A stretch of 50,079 bases of DNA, taken from Pseudomonadales bacterium. GTDB taxonomy: Bacteria; Pseudomonadota; Gammaproteobacteria; Pseudomonadales; Azotimanducaceae. Shown piece by piece: positions 6,591 to 16,023 of the stretch. The notes below the pieces were generated by a model that had not been told where the DNA came from, searched no databases, and saw only the letters and a list, made by a program, of their open reading frames with translations. The position numbers and the translations under genes are program-made. Numbering within the stretch: the first letter of the stretch is position 1; each line of letters begins with the position of its first letter. The stretch lies in NCBI GenBank assembly GCA_028281005.1, contig JANQKS010000070.1:1-50079 (forward strand), read 5' to 3'.

Positions 6591-8228
6591 TCAAGTCGCG
6601 CATTGAAATGTGTGCTCGTTGAACGGCGTCAGACGATCGATTGCTGCGGCGCCCATCTCAGGCAGCCAACGGAATTGTGAAACGGTCACCGCGTCCCTGG
6701 ATACGTCTATCAAGCTGAATCCGTTCTCTTCTACCGGCTCGTAGAAGTTCTCACCACCTAGCGTTCTTGACGTCTCGGCTCGCTGACCTCGCCCCCCTGA
6801 GGACGGCCAACCTATTCCAGCGGCACCGGGTGTGCCGGCAAGCACGGTTACGACTGTCCGACTGCCGAGAGATCTATCGGCCACCTCTGTGATCTGTCCT
6901 AGCGCAGTTGCGTGGATGTCCCCGCTGAGCACCATGGGAAGACCACGTCGTCTTTCAGCAATAGCGGACAGCCAGCGATCGTGCTGCGCCTTCCAACCGG
7001 CCGACCAGTACGGCTTTGCAGTCTTAACAGTCAGTTGGCCCGGCCGATCCAGCGAGCTTGTGTCTGGGTACCACTCTGCCCACTTACCAACAGTCCATTG
7101 CATGGGTGCGGAAGGAACGTTCAGGACTTGTGCTGCGTCGGATTTGTGCTGCCGGTTTAACAACCAGGACTCCGCGGCTTCCGGAAGGAAGCGGCCATTC
7201 GGGCCGAGGCTGAGGAAACGACGACAGTCCGCAAAGGCGACCTCGAGCAGATTCCCAAACCGCATTCGTCCAAAGTGACGACCCACCCTCTCGGACTTCA
7301 AAAAGCCTGGCACCTCAGGCGCATCGAGGAACTCTGGATAGTAGAGCCGTTGCGTCGCGGCGGCGGCTTCGCGCATGAACCTATCGACCGGGAAAGTCTT
7401 CAACGATTCGGAAGCGTAGTCGTTCTCAAAGTAGTCGTGGTCATCTTGAACGAAGTAAGCGGGTGTTGATCGAAGCAGGTTGCCATACACGGCGGGTATC
7501 TGACTTTCCGCCAGCTTTTTCAAGCGCGCTTCGTTCGTTCCTCCCAGCAACGTCTGATCGCGGTCCAACAGGCCGACTTGTTGTTGTGCTAGCGGAGACC
7601 GCCCCATTAGGGCGCTGGTTCGGCTACGAAGGTCCCAATAAACGTGATCGCCAATTGCCACCACCGCATCTGGATTGAATGCCAGCGCGCGGCGTAGCAG
7701 GTGGCTTCGGGCAGTTGAGTGGACAAACAGAGGAGAATCGTCGCGGATGTCTCTCAAAACGTCAGCACCACCCATACACGTAAACGCCAATAGGCGCACG
7801 GATGTTGTAGATTGATCCGGAGCTGGAAATGTACGCAGTGGCCACGAATCCGTCAGACCGACACCATTGGCATCCATGATCCTAAGCTCGTATTCGGTGC
7901 CTGCCTTCAATAGGCCGTGAGCGAGAGAATCGAATATGACGTGGCTTTGATCGCTATCGGTGAAGACTCCGGGCACGCTGGTGTGTCCGATCTTGAGTTG
8001 AGGTGCGTCACCCATTGGATGGCTGAAGATCACCTTCAAGCGAAGCCGGTCGTGCGTGGCTGAGGGGAGAATCATGTGGACCGGACCCGCCCACCAGGGA
8101 TCCTTCCAACCAGCCCAACCAGCCCAACCAGCACTGAGTTGCCTGTTGGCAAAGGTATTCCAGCCAAAGGTACCGGCGCCTGTGGCCACTGCTAGACTGC
8201 CCGCAGTGAGAATTGTGCGTCTTTTCAC
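6591..8228 (-). CDS. PhoD-like metallophosphatase, exported
   Basis: This 545-residue protein belongs to the PhoD-like (calcineurin-fold) phosphatases. Metal motifs are GDHVYWD at 193-199, then DDHDYFEND near 266 and GDIHAT near 446. An N-terminal Fn3-like domain covers about residues 45-135. The start MKRRTILTAGSLAVATGAG has a twin-arginine followed by a hydrophobic core, consistent with Tat export, as for known PhoD proteins. Residues 34-41 contain a short GWAGWAGW repeat. Family members cleave phosphodiesters or phosphomonoesters. A role next to aromatic-ring genes is unusual, and the substrate is unknown. It lies 20 bases behind the NAD(P)-binding protein gene, so it is probably co-transcribed. 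Confidence 0.85.
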   Translation of the reverse strand: MKRRTILTAGSLAVATGAGTFGWNTFANRQLSAGWAGWAGWKDPWWAGPVHMILPSATHDRLRLKVIFSHPMGDAPQLKIGHTSVPGVFTDSDQSHVIFDSLAHGLLKAGTEYELRIMDANGVGLTDSWPLRTFPAPDQSTTSVRLLAFTCMGGADVLRDIRDDSPLFVHSTARSHLLRRALAFNPDAVVAIGDHVYWDLRSRTSALMGRSPLAQQQVGLLDRDQTLLGGTNEARLKKLAESQIPAVYGNLLRSTPAYFVQDDHDYFENDYASESLKTFPVDRFMREAAAATQRLYYPEFLDAPEVPGFLKSERVGRHFGRMRFGNLLEVAFADCRRFLSLGPNGRFLPEAAESWLLNRQHKSDAAQVLNVPSAPMQWTVGKWAEWYPDTSSLDRPGQLTVKTAKPYWSAGWKAQHDRWLSAIAERRRGLPMVLSGDIHATALGQITEVADRSLGSRTVVTVLAGTPGAAGIGWPSSGGRGQRAETSRTLGGENFYEPVEENGFSLIDVSRDAVTVSQFRWLPEMGAAAIDRLTPFNEHTFQCAT

Positions 8229-8248
8229 CTCGCTGTCCCCATGCGGTC

Positions 8249-9007
8249 CTAGGCGGAGAAGTCCTTCTCGTCCGTTTCGCCTAGCGGTAAGGCCAAGCCT
8301 ACCCGGGCTCGGCTGAACGGACCTCCGGCGGCTAAGTTGTCGAGCACCACGCGAGCCATGTCTTCATAGGTCACTACCATCTCCGGCATTCGGGCTTGGA
8401 AGGCCGCGGCAACGCTTTCCGCGTCTCTAACCTCCGAGCCTTGATCCGCCTCAAGCGACTCGGACACATCCACAGGCCAGGCGTTGACGGAAACCCGCAG
8501 CGCTTTTCTAGGTGCGTCCGCATTTGCGGGATTCATCGGGCCCGGGCAGATCATGGACCAGTCGAGCGCGGTTCGTTGGAGCCGTTCGTAGTTCGTTTTG
8601 TGGGCCGCAAAAACCGGCGGCATGTTCGGCAGGTCTACGGTCAAGCCACCACCGGGTGCATCGAGCACTGCAGCGCCACCGAATACCCAGAGCCGACCAC
8701 CGTTGCCGAGCGCCGATTCTGCAGCATCGACTACGGTTTCTATAAGTGTGAGGAATGACTCCCCATCGAAGACACTTCCAGCGGCATTAATGACTGCCTC
8801 TTGATCGGTCATCGCCGCAATGAGGTCGTCGCGGTTCGTGGCATTACCTTCGATGACGATCAAGCCATCGGGGAGTTCTCCACTGTGTTGCTCGACTAAC
8901 TTGTCGCGGCTACGAACCAGCACGCTCACTTGGTGCCCATCGGCTAAAGCCATATCGGCTATGCGGCGACCAGAGTTGCCGGTGGCGCCGATTATGAGCA
9001 GTTTCAA
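8249..9007 (-). CDS. NAD(P)-binding atypical short-chain dehydrogenase (NmrA/SDR-a type)
   Basis: I place the start at TTG 9007 because AGGAGG lies five bases upstream. A longer in-frame GTG or ATG would add 13 unlikely residues. The resulting 252-residue protein begins with a Rossmann motif, KLLIIGATGNSGRRIADMAL (GxTGxxG), and continues VSVLVRSRDKL. It lacks an evident YxxxK pair of classical SDRs, placing it with atypical NmrA-like or NAD(P)H-binding SDRs. Such proteins act as reductases, isomerases or redox sensors. It sits between the PhyH and PhoD-like genes in one transcriptional direction. Confidence 0.8.
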   Translation of the reverse strand: MKLLIIGATGNSGRRIADMALADGHQVSVLVRSRDKLVEQHSGELPDGLIVIEGNATNRDDLIAAMTDQEAVINAAGSVFDGESFLTLIETVVDAAESALGNGGRLWVFGGAAVLDAPGGGLTVDLPNMPPVFAAHKTNYERLQRTALDWSMICPGPMNPANADAPRKALRVSVNAWPVDVSESLEADQGSEVRDAESVAAAFQARMPEMVVTYEDMARVVLDNLAAGGPFSRARVGLALPLGETDEKDFSA

Positions 9008-9069
9008 ATTATCCTCCTGGGTAGCGTCATGGTTGTCTGTCCGCAAAAAGTAGCTTCCTCAGAGTTTTG

Positions 9070-9924
9070 CTAGCAATTCTGAGAGTCGTACACCACCGGA
9101 AATGATCGGTCATCCTCCGGATACTCACCCGGTTCAACAGCGGGAGGGATTGGAATTGGCAACAGAAACAGATCACTACGAGGCATCCACTGCACGTCAT
9201 TACCGAAGTACCGGATTGACAGGCCGATGCGCGTCTGGTCGCCGAAGTTTTCGCTCGCGCCGTGGACTACCAATGGATGGTGACAAACTACATCACCTGG
9301 AGCCATGTCCCAGGACAGCATCCTGACGCTCGATCGAATTGCCGGATCGTTGTAGTCCGGACACCTCTCAAGGGACGCGTCACCGAAACTCTCGTCCAAA
9401 TCCGGCGTCTCGGGGCGGTATCGTTTGCCGTTGGTGTGGGAGCCGGCCACGTACTGCAGTCCGCTGGATTCCGCGTCAGACGGTGTCAGCGCAACCCACA
9501 TGGAGATGATGTCACCACCTTCGAAGGGCCAGAAGGTAAGATCATGATGCCACTTCGTGGTCTCCGACTTACCAGGCGTCTTCACAAAGAGCTGGTCGTA
9601 AAAAAACCGAACACGATCAGCCCGCATCAGCTGTCCAGCCACGGCTCCTAATGCAGATTTCTCTGCAAAAGCGCGGAAGTGTTCGTCCGTCTTACCCATA
9701 TACAGCGACGTGAAGAACCGGCCACCACCCTCAGCGCGTCGATCCATGTCTTTGATCGCTCCTTCTGAGCGTTCCATGAAGGCCAGTACCGCATCGTGCA
9801 TTGCCTGCACATCGTTCTGCCCTATAACACCTCGCAGGCAAACAACTCCATCACGCTGATAGGCGTCGATGTCGGCTGGGCTCACCTGGTAGTGTTCGTT
9901 ACTGGCTCTTTCTTTAATCATCAA
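9070..9924 (-). CDS. Phytanoyl-CoA dioxygenase (PhyH) family Fe(II)/2-oxoglutarate oxygenase
   Basis: This 284-residue protein has the facial triad on a double-stranded beta helix: H126-x-D128 in TKWHHDLTFWPF and H221 in PLVVHGASENF. An Arg in TRIGLSIRYFG is positioned to bind 2-oxoglutarate. The mid-protein motif GLQYVAGSHTNGKRYR is typical of PhyH members. The family hydroxylates or demethylates small molecules in the cytoplasm. In this operon it might hydroxylate or dealkylate a side chain before ring cleavage, which is inference. It lies 29 bases downstream of the TetR gene. Confidence 0.87.
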   Translation of the reverse strand: MMIKERASNEHYQVSPADIDAYQRDGVVCLRGVIGQNDVQAMHDAVLAFMERSEGAIKDMDRRAEGGGRFFTSLYMGKTDEHFRAFAEKSALGAVAGQLMRADRVRFFYDQLFVKTPGKSETTKWHHDLTFWPFEGGDIISMWVALTPSDAESSGLQYVAGSHTNGKRYRPETPDLDESFGDASLERCPDYNDPAIRSSVRMLSWDMAPGDVVCHHPLVVHGASENFGDQTRIGLSIRYFGNDVQWMPRSDLFLLPIPIPPAVEPGEYPEDDRSFPVVYDSQNC

Positions 9925-9953
9925 TGTTCTCCTTCTATCAAGCAGGTGCGCAC

Positions 9954-10580
9954 TTAACCCGCCTCCGAGTTGACAATGCGCAGACTCGATGTTTTCTTCA
10001 GGAGTAGGTCATAGACGCTCTCCACGTCGATACCACCGTTGTCTCCCACCAACTCAAGCACTGCACTTCCCATTCGGACCAAGGCAATCAGGTCCGCGAC
10101 TGCTTCCAGCTCCAGATCAGAGGCCAAAAGACCGGCGGCTTGGGACCGCAGCAACACCTTTCGATGCAGCGCAGCAGTGCTGCGCAGTCGATCCAGTCCG
10201 AGATGCTTAGCTTCCGTATCGCCGCGCGCACCAATCAAAGCCTCCACCATCATCGCATCGCTCTTGCGCGGCCACCCATCCGCCACGATTTGGTTGAGTT
10301 CTCTTAGAGTTTTCGGAAGCGTGTTTGCCTGCTCTGCCTCGTCCAACGCCCGGTCGATAGACGTCTGTGGTCGGGCTTCTAGAAGTGCCGCAAAGATCTC
10401 GGCTTTACCTCGAAAACGATTGTAGATTGCACCCGTCGACAATCCGGCCTCCGCAGCAATGTCCTGCATCCGGGTTGCACGGTAGCCATCGCGCAGAAAC
10501 ACCTTGCTCGCCGCCTGCAACAACGCCGCATGGATTTCGTCCTGGGCCATTGGTTTGCGCTTTATCCGCTCATCACTCAT
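9954..10580 (-). CDS. TetR/AcrR-family transcriptional regulator
   Basis: This 208-residue protein has an N-terminal helix-turn-helix at residues 15-65: ALLQAASKVFLRDGYRATRM, then AEAGLSTGAIYNRFRGKAEI. The C-terminal ligand domain is divergent. The start overlaps the end of the monooxygenase gene by eight bases (ATGAGTGA), so it is translated with the genes it probably controls. The likely operator is the palindrome at 12220-12234 between the monooxygenase and the transporter, which would make the regulator autoregulatory. The inducer is probably the aromatic substrate or an intermediate. Confidence 0.9.
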   Translation of the reverse strand: MSDERIKRKPMAQDEIHAALLQAASKVFLRDGYRATRMQDIAAEAGLSTGAIYNRFRGKAEIFAALLEARPQTSIDRALDEAEQANTLPKTLRELNQIVADGWPRKSDAMMVEALIGARGDTEAKHLGLDRLRSTAALHRKVLLRSQAAGLLASDLELEAVADLIALVRMGSAVLELVGDNGGIDVESVYDLLLKKTSSLRIVNSEAG

Positions 10581-12174
10581 TGTTTTGTCCCGTTAACCGG
10601 TCCCAGATTCCGTGTAACACCTCTGGCTCTAGCGCAGAGTCTCCGCACGCGGCAATGACTCCATCCGGGCGCATGATCCGCCAAGCTGGCAGGTCAGGCG
10701 CACCCAGAGGGCGGTGTACTATCGGTATTGATCGCTCTTTAGCGGTGGAGATCAGCGCTGCCGGATCATAATTGTTGGTCGTGATAGTGAAGTGCGGACC
10801 GTAGGCATCGAACAGAACACCCTGGTCGTCGACTATATGGGTTGCGCGCTGACCTGGTTCCGACGTCGTTGGTGTTTTCACCCAGTCCTCAGGGCCTCGC
10901 AAACGGGGTGTGCTGGTTTCGCTACAGATGACCGGGCTATGCCCGTAGTCAAATCCAAGCTCAAGCCCTGGTTTGTTGAATTCAAGCGCCCGATCCTCCA
11001 AAAGAATTTTTCCGGCTGCTTTTCTAGCTTCCACGCCGATCTGCGTCTCATCCAACATGTCCATGGGCAGCGATGGCAACGACAAACGCTGTCCAGTTAT
11101 CTCAAAACCGGAATCGCTAACGGTCATTCCCTGGTAACGCAAAACCTCTTCAGCACACACCATCCGTTCCGACTCGTAAGACTCCAGCAAGCCCTCATTG
11201 GCCCAGCCTTGATAGACTGCACCCAGCTTCCACCCGATGTTGCACGCATCCTCGATTCCGAGGTTCATGCCCATCCCACCGAAGGGTGTCACAACGTGAG
11301 CCGCGTCACCGATGAGCAGTGCATCACCACTTCGGTAGCTTGTGGCCAACCCCATTCTCGCCCTCCATGGAAAACGGGCTATTGGTTCGATGGGCCCGAC
11401 AAAATCAGTCAGGTAATCGTCGATGGTTCGCTCGCCAAGAGCCCGGGCGGGCACGTGTGCCCGCCAGATCTCCGCACCGTCAATGGTCACGATGGTTGCC
11501 GGGTGTGGCGGCAGGAACCAATACTGCACACCCCTGCCAGGTAAACGTTCAGACAGATTGGGGCACCGGAAGAGGAGGGACTCGACCGGTTCCGGCAACT
11601 CAGTTCCGATCAGCTCGATGCCGAGTTGGTCACGGGTTTCACTAGACGCACCTTCGGCCACTAGCAGGTAATCACCATCTACCGCGAACGCATCGCCAGA
11701 CTTGGTGTTCCCGCCAATCGATACCGAAGATTCCTTCACGGTTCGTGTCTCAATCTCCGCCCCGTGCAGCAGAGTTATCTCCGGGCAGGAACCGGCTTTG
11801 GCCAGCAACACAGGATCCAGAAACGGGCGCGGACACCAGAGGGTGGACTCCGGAGTGCGAGCCGCTTCAGCTGTCTCGTCCGCCACAAAGGACATCCTGG
11901 CGACGGGCTCGAAGTGCGGACCCGCTATAAAAAATATGTCCTCTGGGTAGGGTCGAGGAAATCCAGAATGCCTCACGTCATCTGCAATGCCCCACTGACG
12001 GAATATCTCCATAGTTCGAGGCGTGAGATGGTTGGCTGTTGGATAGACAGGTTGCTCTCGGGTGCGGCGCTCAACAATCACTGACTTCACTCCCCAGCGG
12101 GCCAGCTCGATTGCGGCACTTAATCCTGATGGTCCGGCACCTGCGATGACGACCTGTGTCTCAATCCTCTTCAT
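10573..12174 (-). CDS. FAD-dependent aromatic-ring monooxygenase (MhpA/PheA/TfdB type)
   Basis: From ATG 12174 this is a 533-residue protein that opens at the dinucleotide motif GAGPSG (residues 12-17). The frame is open to a TTG at 12219, but that start lies next to the palindrome and adds 15 unlikely residues. The second FAD motif, GDALLIGDAAHVVTPFGGMG, lies near residue 290, and a C-terminal thioredoxin-like domain follows. This is the layout of group A flavin hydroxylases acting on phenols. It would hydroxylate the ring at the expense of NAD(P)H, preparing a catechol for the extradiol dioxygenase. It is the first gene of the minus-strand cluster. Confidence 0.88.
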   Translation of the reverse strand: MKRIETQVVIAGAGPSGLSAAIELARWGVKSVIVERRTREQPVYPTANHLTPRTMEIFRQWGIADDVRHSGFPRPYPEDIFFIAGPHFEPVARMSFVADETAEAARTPESTLWCPRPFLDPVLLAKAGSCPEITLLHGAEIETRTVKESSVSIGGNTKSGDAFAVDGDYLLVAEGASSETRDQLGIELIGTELPEPVESLLFRCPNLSERLPGRGVQYWFLPPHPATIVTIDGAEIWRAHVPARALGERTIDDYLTDFVGPIEPIARFPWRARMGLATSYRSGDALLIGDAAHVVTPFGGMGMNLGIEDACNIGWKLGAVYQGWANEGLLESYESERMVCAEEVLRYQGMTVSDSGFEITGQRLSLPSLPMDMLDETQIGVEARKAAGKILLEDRALEFNKPGLELGFDYGHSPVICSETSTPRLRGPEDWVKTPTTSEPGQRATHIVDDQGVLFDAYGPHFTITTNNYDPAALISTAKERSIPIVHRPLGAPDLPAWRIMRPDGVIAACGDSALEPEVLHGIWDRLTGQNNE

Positions 12175-12219
12175 GGTTGAGTTTGTCGCTTCGATGTCAA
12201 ATATGCGGTCAAGGTACAA

Positions 12220-12234
12220 GAATAATCATTATTC
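12220..12234. promoter_or_regulatory. Palindromic operator candidate (TetR) in the divergent promoter region
   Basis: GAATAATCATTATTC is a perfect 7-1-7 inverted repeat between the monooxygenase (minus) and MFS transporter (plus) genes. Size and symmetry fit a TetR-family operator. A -10-like TGTATAGC follows at 12244-12251 toward the transporter. Binding by the regulator at 9954-10580 is inferred. Confidence 0.6.
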
Positions 12235-12306
12235 GTCTACAATTGTATAGCAAAACACCGCGCCACCAGCGCAAGTCGTGGGAAGGGTCGAGAAGGAGAG
12301 GACAAA

Positions 12307-13659
12307 GTGGAGGAAACGACGGGGCCGAAGGCGCGTTACACAACCGGTGTGCTCGCTGCGTTTTCTTCCCCCGCATTTGGTTTGGCGGCACTCGGGTTGC
12401 CGATCGTCGCGATACTGCCGCCTTTATACGCAGAGCTGGGGATGGGCTTGAGCGTTGTCGGCGCAGTCTTCATGACAGCACGATTCTTCGATGTGTTCAC
12501 CGATCCTGTCTTCGGCGTACTGGGCGACAAAGTGCAAACCCGCTGGGGAAGGCGCAAACCCGCCATAGCAGCCGGGCTACCTGTACTTTGCCTGGGTGTG
12601 TTTCTACTGTTTATGCCTTCGCCACCCATCACCGAAGCAAAGCTTCTCACTGCGCTGCTGACTCTTTACGCAGGTTGGACGCTTGTCAGCCTCGCACATA
12701 CTGCCTGGGCGAGCGAGCTGTCCGGCGACTACGACCAACGGTCTCGAATCATGGGTAGCCTGCAGGTTTTCGGGCTGATCGGCGTCGTAACTATTCTGCT
12801 GATACCTGCCGTCGCAGATGTCGTTCTGGACAACACAGGGATGGAACTCCGCACGTCCATAATGGGCTGGACGCTCCTGGCTTCACTGCCTCTTTTTACC
12901 GCCGTAGCGTTGATCGTCGCGCCTGAACCCCGAATTGTGCCTACTCCGAGACTGAACTGGCGGGAAGCATGGAGGTCCCTGGTAGCCAATCGAGTGCTGC
13001 GACGTCTCCTACTGGCTGATCTGCTTGTCGGTGCACAGGGTGGCATCAACGGTTCTGTACATTTTTTCTTTGTCGGCCACGTATTGTTGTTGCCGGAGTC
13101 AGCGAGCATCTTTCTTGTGGTGATCTTTCTAGCTGGCCTGGTGTGCGTTCCATTGTTCGTGAAGCTTTCCAGCCGATTCGGAAAACACAGAACGCTCTGC
13201 TTCTGCGCTTTTCAATCCTCTCTGGCCACTGCTAGCTTTTTCGTACTCCCGGCGGGATCCTTTTGGATCGCCGCCTTCGCCTATCTGATGGTGGGAGTGA
13301 CGTTCGGTGCGAAAGACCTGCTGATGAGGTCCATCATGGCGGATGTGATCGATCTGGACCGGGTTGAAGTGGGTGCGGAAAGGAGCGCCCTCTACTACTC
13401 TATGTTGACTTTAACCAACAAGGCCGGTGCAGCGTTGGCGGTTGGCATGATATACCCCGTTCTCGACTGGGTCGGATTTGATCCAGCAGGTGTGAACGAT
13501 GCGGCCACACTTGATGGTGTGAGAATCGTCGTTGCAGCCACACCGACCCTAGTCTTTCTGGCAATGGCGGTCATCATGTGGAATTTCCCTATCGATCGAA
13601 AGCGACAACAGCAACTGAGAGCCACGATTGAAGCGAGAATCGACATCAAACCGGACTAA
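12307..13659 (+). CDS. MFS transporter of the GPH/MelB (cation symporter) type
   Basis: This 450-residue inner-membrane protein has about 12 hydrophobic segments. The cytoplasmic loop DPVFGVLGDKVQTRWGRRKP near residues 66-85 is the signature of the glycoside-pentoside-hexuronide (MFS_2) group, and the start of the second half repeats a similar arrangement (RFGKHRT). The GTG start is preceded by AAGGAGA at a good distance. It is divergent from the catabolic operon across the palindromic site, so it probably imports the substrate, or a conjugate, and is controlled together with it. Confidence 0.85.
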   Translation: MEETTGPKARYTTGVLAAFSSPAFGLAALGLPIVAILPPLYAELGMGLSVVGAVFMTARFFDVFTDPVFGVLGDKVQTRWGRRKPAIAAGLPVLCLGVFLLFMPSPPITEAKLLTALLTLYAGWTLVSLAHTAWASELSGDYDQRSRIMGSLQVFGLIGVVTILLIPAVADVVLDNTGMELRTSIMGWTLLASLPLFTAVALIVAPEPRIVPTPRLNWREAWRSLVANRVLRRLLLADLLVGAQGGINGSVHFFFVGHVLLLPESASIFLVVIFLAGLVCVPLFVKLSSRFGKHRTLCFCAFQSSLATASFFVLPAGSFWIAAFAYLMVGVTFGAKDLLMRSIMADVIDLDRVEVGAERSALYYSMLTLTNKAGAALAVGMIYPVLDWVGFDPAGVNDAATLDGVRIVVAATPTLVFLAMAVIMWNFPIDRKRQQQLRATIEARIDIKPD

Positions 13660-13689
13660 CAAGTTTGTTCACAGTCGCAAAACTACGCA

Positions 13690-13933
13690 GCAGCTACAAG
13701 GTCTTGCTCACGACCTCTGGAGGTGTCGCCCCAGGCGGATCGGTGAGGGGTTCGAGGCCGGTCTGCTATACCTGCTTCTCCCAGCTCATCAAAGCGCTTT
13801 TTCCAGCGATAGAAAGCTGTACGTGAGATCCCGAAGTGTCGACATGTGCTAGCGACCTGCGCGGTTCGCCTTCGGCCCAATGCAGGACCTTCAATCGCCA
13901 GGCTAGGAGCCTTGCTTGCGCTGCCTTTGTCAT
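13690..13933 (-). pseudogene. IS481-like transposase N-terminal fragment, frameshifted
   Basis: The fragment reads MTKAAQARLLAWRLKVLHWA in one frame. It then changes frame near 13870 to RTAQVASTCRHFGISRTAFY and RWKKRFDELGEAGIADRPR. That is the helix-turn-helix N-terminus found in IS481-type transposases. The DDE catalytic domain is absent and no terminal inverted repeats were found. The flanking 13935-14151 contains no gene. Confidence 0.6.
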
Positions 13934-14151
13934 ATGCTCTACCCTAAAAGTGGTTTTTAGAAAAGAGTTGCGTGTGTCACGCATCTATTGGGATTTCGCA
14001 TCTAAGACCAGGTGCCGTCGGACTATCCTGAAGTCGCGGAACATCTGGTGCGGGTTGGGCATTGATTCCCTGAGCCTTAATCCTGACCGCGTCATGCCGA
14101 CAACGCTGGCCGTTGTCGAGTTAGAGAATAAACTGGACGCTGAACATTGAG

Positions 14152-16023
14152 TTACCAGTTAATGCGCAGCGACATCTCCCAGACGTCCGCATCGAAGTGT
14201 TCGATATCGTCTTCCGCATAGTCGATATTGCGATAACCGAAATCCAGGATGTAGTCCTGCGGCAAGGTGACAGAGACCCCTGCTCGAATGTCATCCCTTT
14301 CGACGTCAAAACTGCCGTCGTTGTCATACGCGCGAAAGCTGCCCTGCAGCCGCCATCTGTCATCGAGCGCGTAGGAGAGCGTTGCATCCCAGAAGCTGGA
14401 ATTCGCTTCGTAGCGGATGAGAAACAGATCCTGGCGGAACGCGAGTATGTCACCCTGCACCACCTGGTCGATTTCATGCTCGATATCGACCAGCGCAACG
14501 CCGGCGCTCGCCTGCAGCCGTTCGCCCGCATACGCAACACGGACATCAACCTGGTCCGTGGTCGACTCCCAGCCTGAGTTGTCGTTCTCAAAGTCCGTGC
14601 GGCTCAAAATAGCAGTCAGGCTGACGCCGTTGTCGAAGCGATAACTGCCACGCAGCCTGTATCTCTGCGAGTCCGTGGAGGAGGCCAGCGTATACGGGTC
14701 ATCTATGCGTCGTTCTTCCGCGCTCAGGGTAAGCCGCGCCCGCGGATTGGGCTGATAGTTGGCCTGCAGGTAGTAACCGTTGGCATCGGTGTCTTCGTCG
14801 CTCGCTAAACTGGCGCCGCTAGCAGTCTCAATAAAATCCACCTCGCGCTTCTCCATATGCCAGCCGAGGGTCAGCCGCAGATCATCAATTGCCTCAACTG
14901 TCGCCGTGAGATCCACTCCCAGATTGTCGATCTCCCAGCTACTGGCGGTTCTAACACCGTCAAAAAAGAGATCACCGTCCTGGGCGGTAGCGTAACGCCG
15001 CAGTTTCGCGTCCAGGCGCCAGCGTTTGGTCAGCGTGTAGCCCGCGCTGACATCGACGAGCGCGGTGTCCCGGTCGATGGCGCCGGCACCGCCTTCCGCC
15101 CGCGCAAACGGGGCACCTGTAAAATCGAGGCCCTGGGAGGATTCGTCCACGTTAATGTCCAGCTCCAAGTCAATGTCGCGGACAGCAACGGCCAGCTCCA
15201 GCTTGTCCGTCGGCCGCGCCAGCACATTGAGGGCATGTTCCCGTGCGTCACTGTCATAAGGTTGGCGCAGCAGAAAGAAATCCAATTCCGTCGGTTCGGC
15301 GGGTTCGCTGCCTAGAGAGAAGCCCGGCAGCAACCAGCGCATATCGTTCTCGTGGTGCTGCCAGCTTTCGCTGACCACCACCGTCACCCGATCCCAGGCG
15401 TACTCGAACCCGACTGTCGCCTCGCGGAAGCGTTCGTCGACAGGCTGCTCCATCTCGAACTCTTCACGCTCCACGTCAACCACCGTAGTGCTGTCACCCT
15501 CTTTGTCATAGCGGTGAAAGTCGAGGGTCAGGGACGAACGCTTGGACAGATCCAACGCCAGCGTCGCTTGTTCCCGCGTCCGCTCGAAATCGAATTGGTG
15601 GAAATCGCCGCCGGTTGAGCTTTCGACACTGGCATCCTTAGGCCGTATGAGGATGTCTTCATAAAAATAATCGGACTGCTGGCGCTGATAAGAGAAGCGA
15701 TACTTGTCGTATTTGCGCACCTCGGCGGCCATCCGCTCGAAAGGCTCGCCGCCAATACCGTAGGCCTCCAAGTTTACCAGATCCGGTGTGTTGCCGGTTC
15801 TTTCCTCGGGGCTGAAGCGCGCCTGCAGGCCGAAAACGCGGGCGCCGTCATCCAGATTGACGTACTGCTTGTACTTCGCCTCGTCGCCTTGCACGTCTGT
15901 CTCGCGAGCACCCACTTCGATGTGACCGCTGAAGCCGTCAGCTGCAACCGCCGTCTCGGCCAGCGTGGAAAGCATCAGGACCGTGCACAGTTGCCGCAAC
16001 ATGCCCGCCCCCCCTTTGCTCAT
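14152..16023 (-). CDS. MtrB/PioB-family outer-membrane beta-barrel of an electron conduit
   Basis: The start is ATG 16023, which shares one base with the cytochrome stop (TGATG), giving 623 residues. The signal peptide ends ...TLAETAVA before ADGFSGHIEVG. The mature protein is a long series of amphipathic beta strands with Asp/Glu/Arg-rich turns and ends in aromatic Trp (SLRINW), as expected for a barrel inserted by BAM. MtrB/PioB proteins sheathe a decaheme cytochrome to carry electrons through the outer membrane. I see no CxxC near the N-terminus, unlike some Shewanella MtrB proteins. The tight coupling to a DmsE-type decaheme cytochrome supports the call. It is the last gene of the four-gene operon. 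Confidence 0.82.
   Translation of the reverse strand: MSKGGAGMLRQLCTVLMLSTLAETAVAADGFSGHIEVGARETDVQGDEAKYKQYVNLDDGARVFGLQARFSPEERTGNTPDLVNLEAYGIGGEPFERMAAEVRKYDKYRFSYQRQQSDYFYEDILIRPKDASVESSTGGDFHQFDFERTREQATLALDLSKRSSLTLDFHRYDKEGDSTTVVDVEREEFEMEQPVDERFREATVGFEYAWDRVTVVVSESWQHHENDMRWLLPGFSLGSEPAEPTELDFFLLRQPYDSDAREHALNVLARPTDKLELAVAVRDIDLELDINVDESSQGLDFTGAPFARAEGGAGAIDRDTALVDVSAGYTLTKRWRLDAKLRRYATAQDGDLFFDGVRTASSWEIDNLGVDLTATVEAIDDLRLTLGWHMEKREVDFIETASGASLASDEDTDANGYYLQANYQPNPRARLTLSAEERRIDDPYTLASSTDSQRYRLRGSYRFDNGVSLTAILSRTDFENDNSGWESTTDQVDVRVAYAGERLQASAGVALVDIEHEIDQVVQGDILAFRQDLFLIRYEANSSFWDATLSYALDDRWRLQGSFRAYDNDGSFDVERDDIRAGVSVTLPQDYILDFGYRNIDYAEDDIEHFDADVWEMSLRINW

Noticed and set aside
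5531-6622. Long plus-strand frame opposite the extradiol dioxygenase
   Set aside because: The minus-strand product has a full iron-binding triad. The plus frame has no domain and is a shadow.
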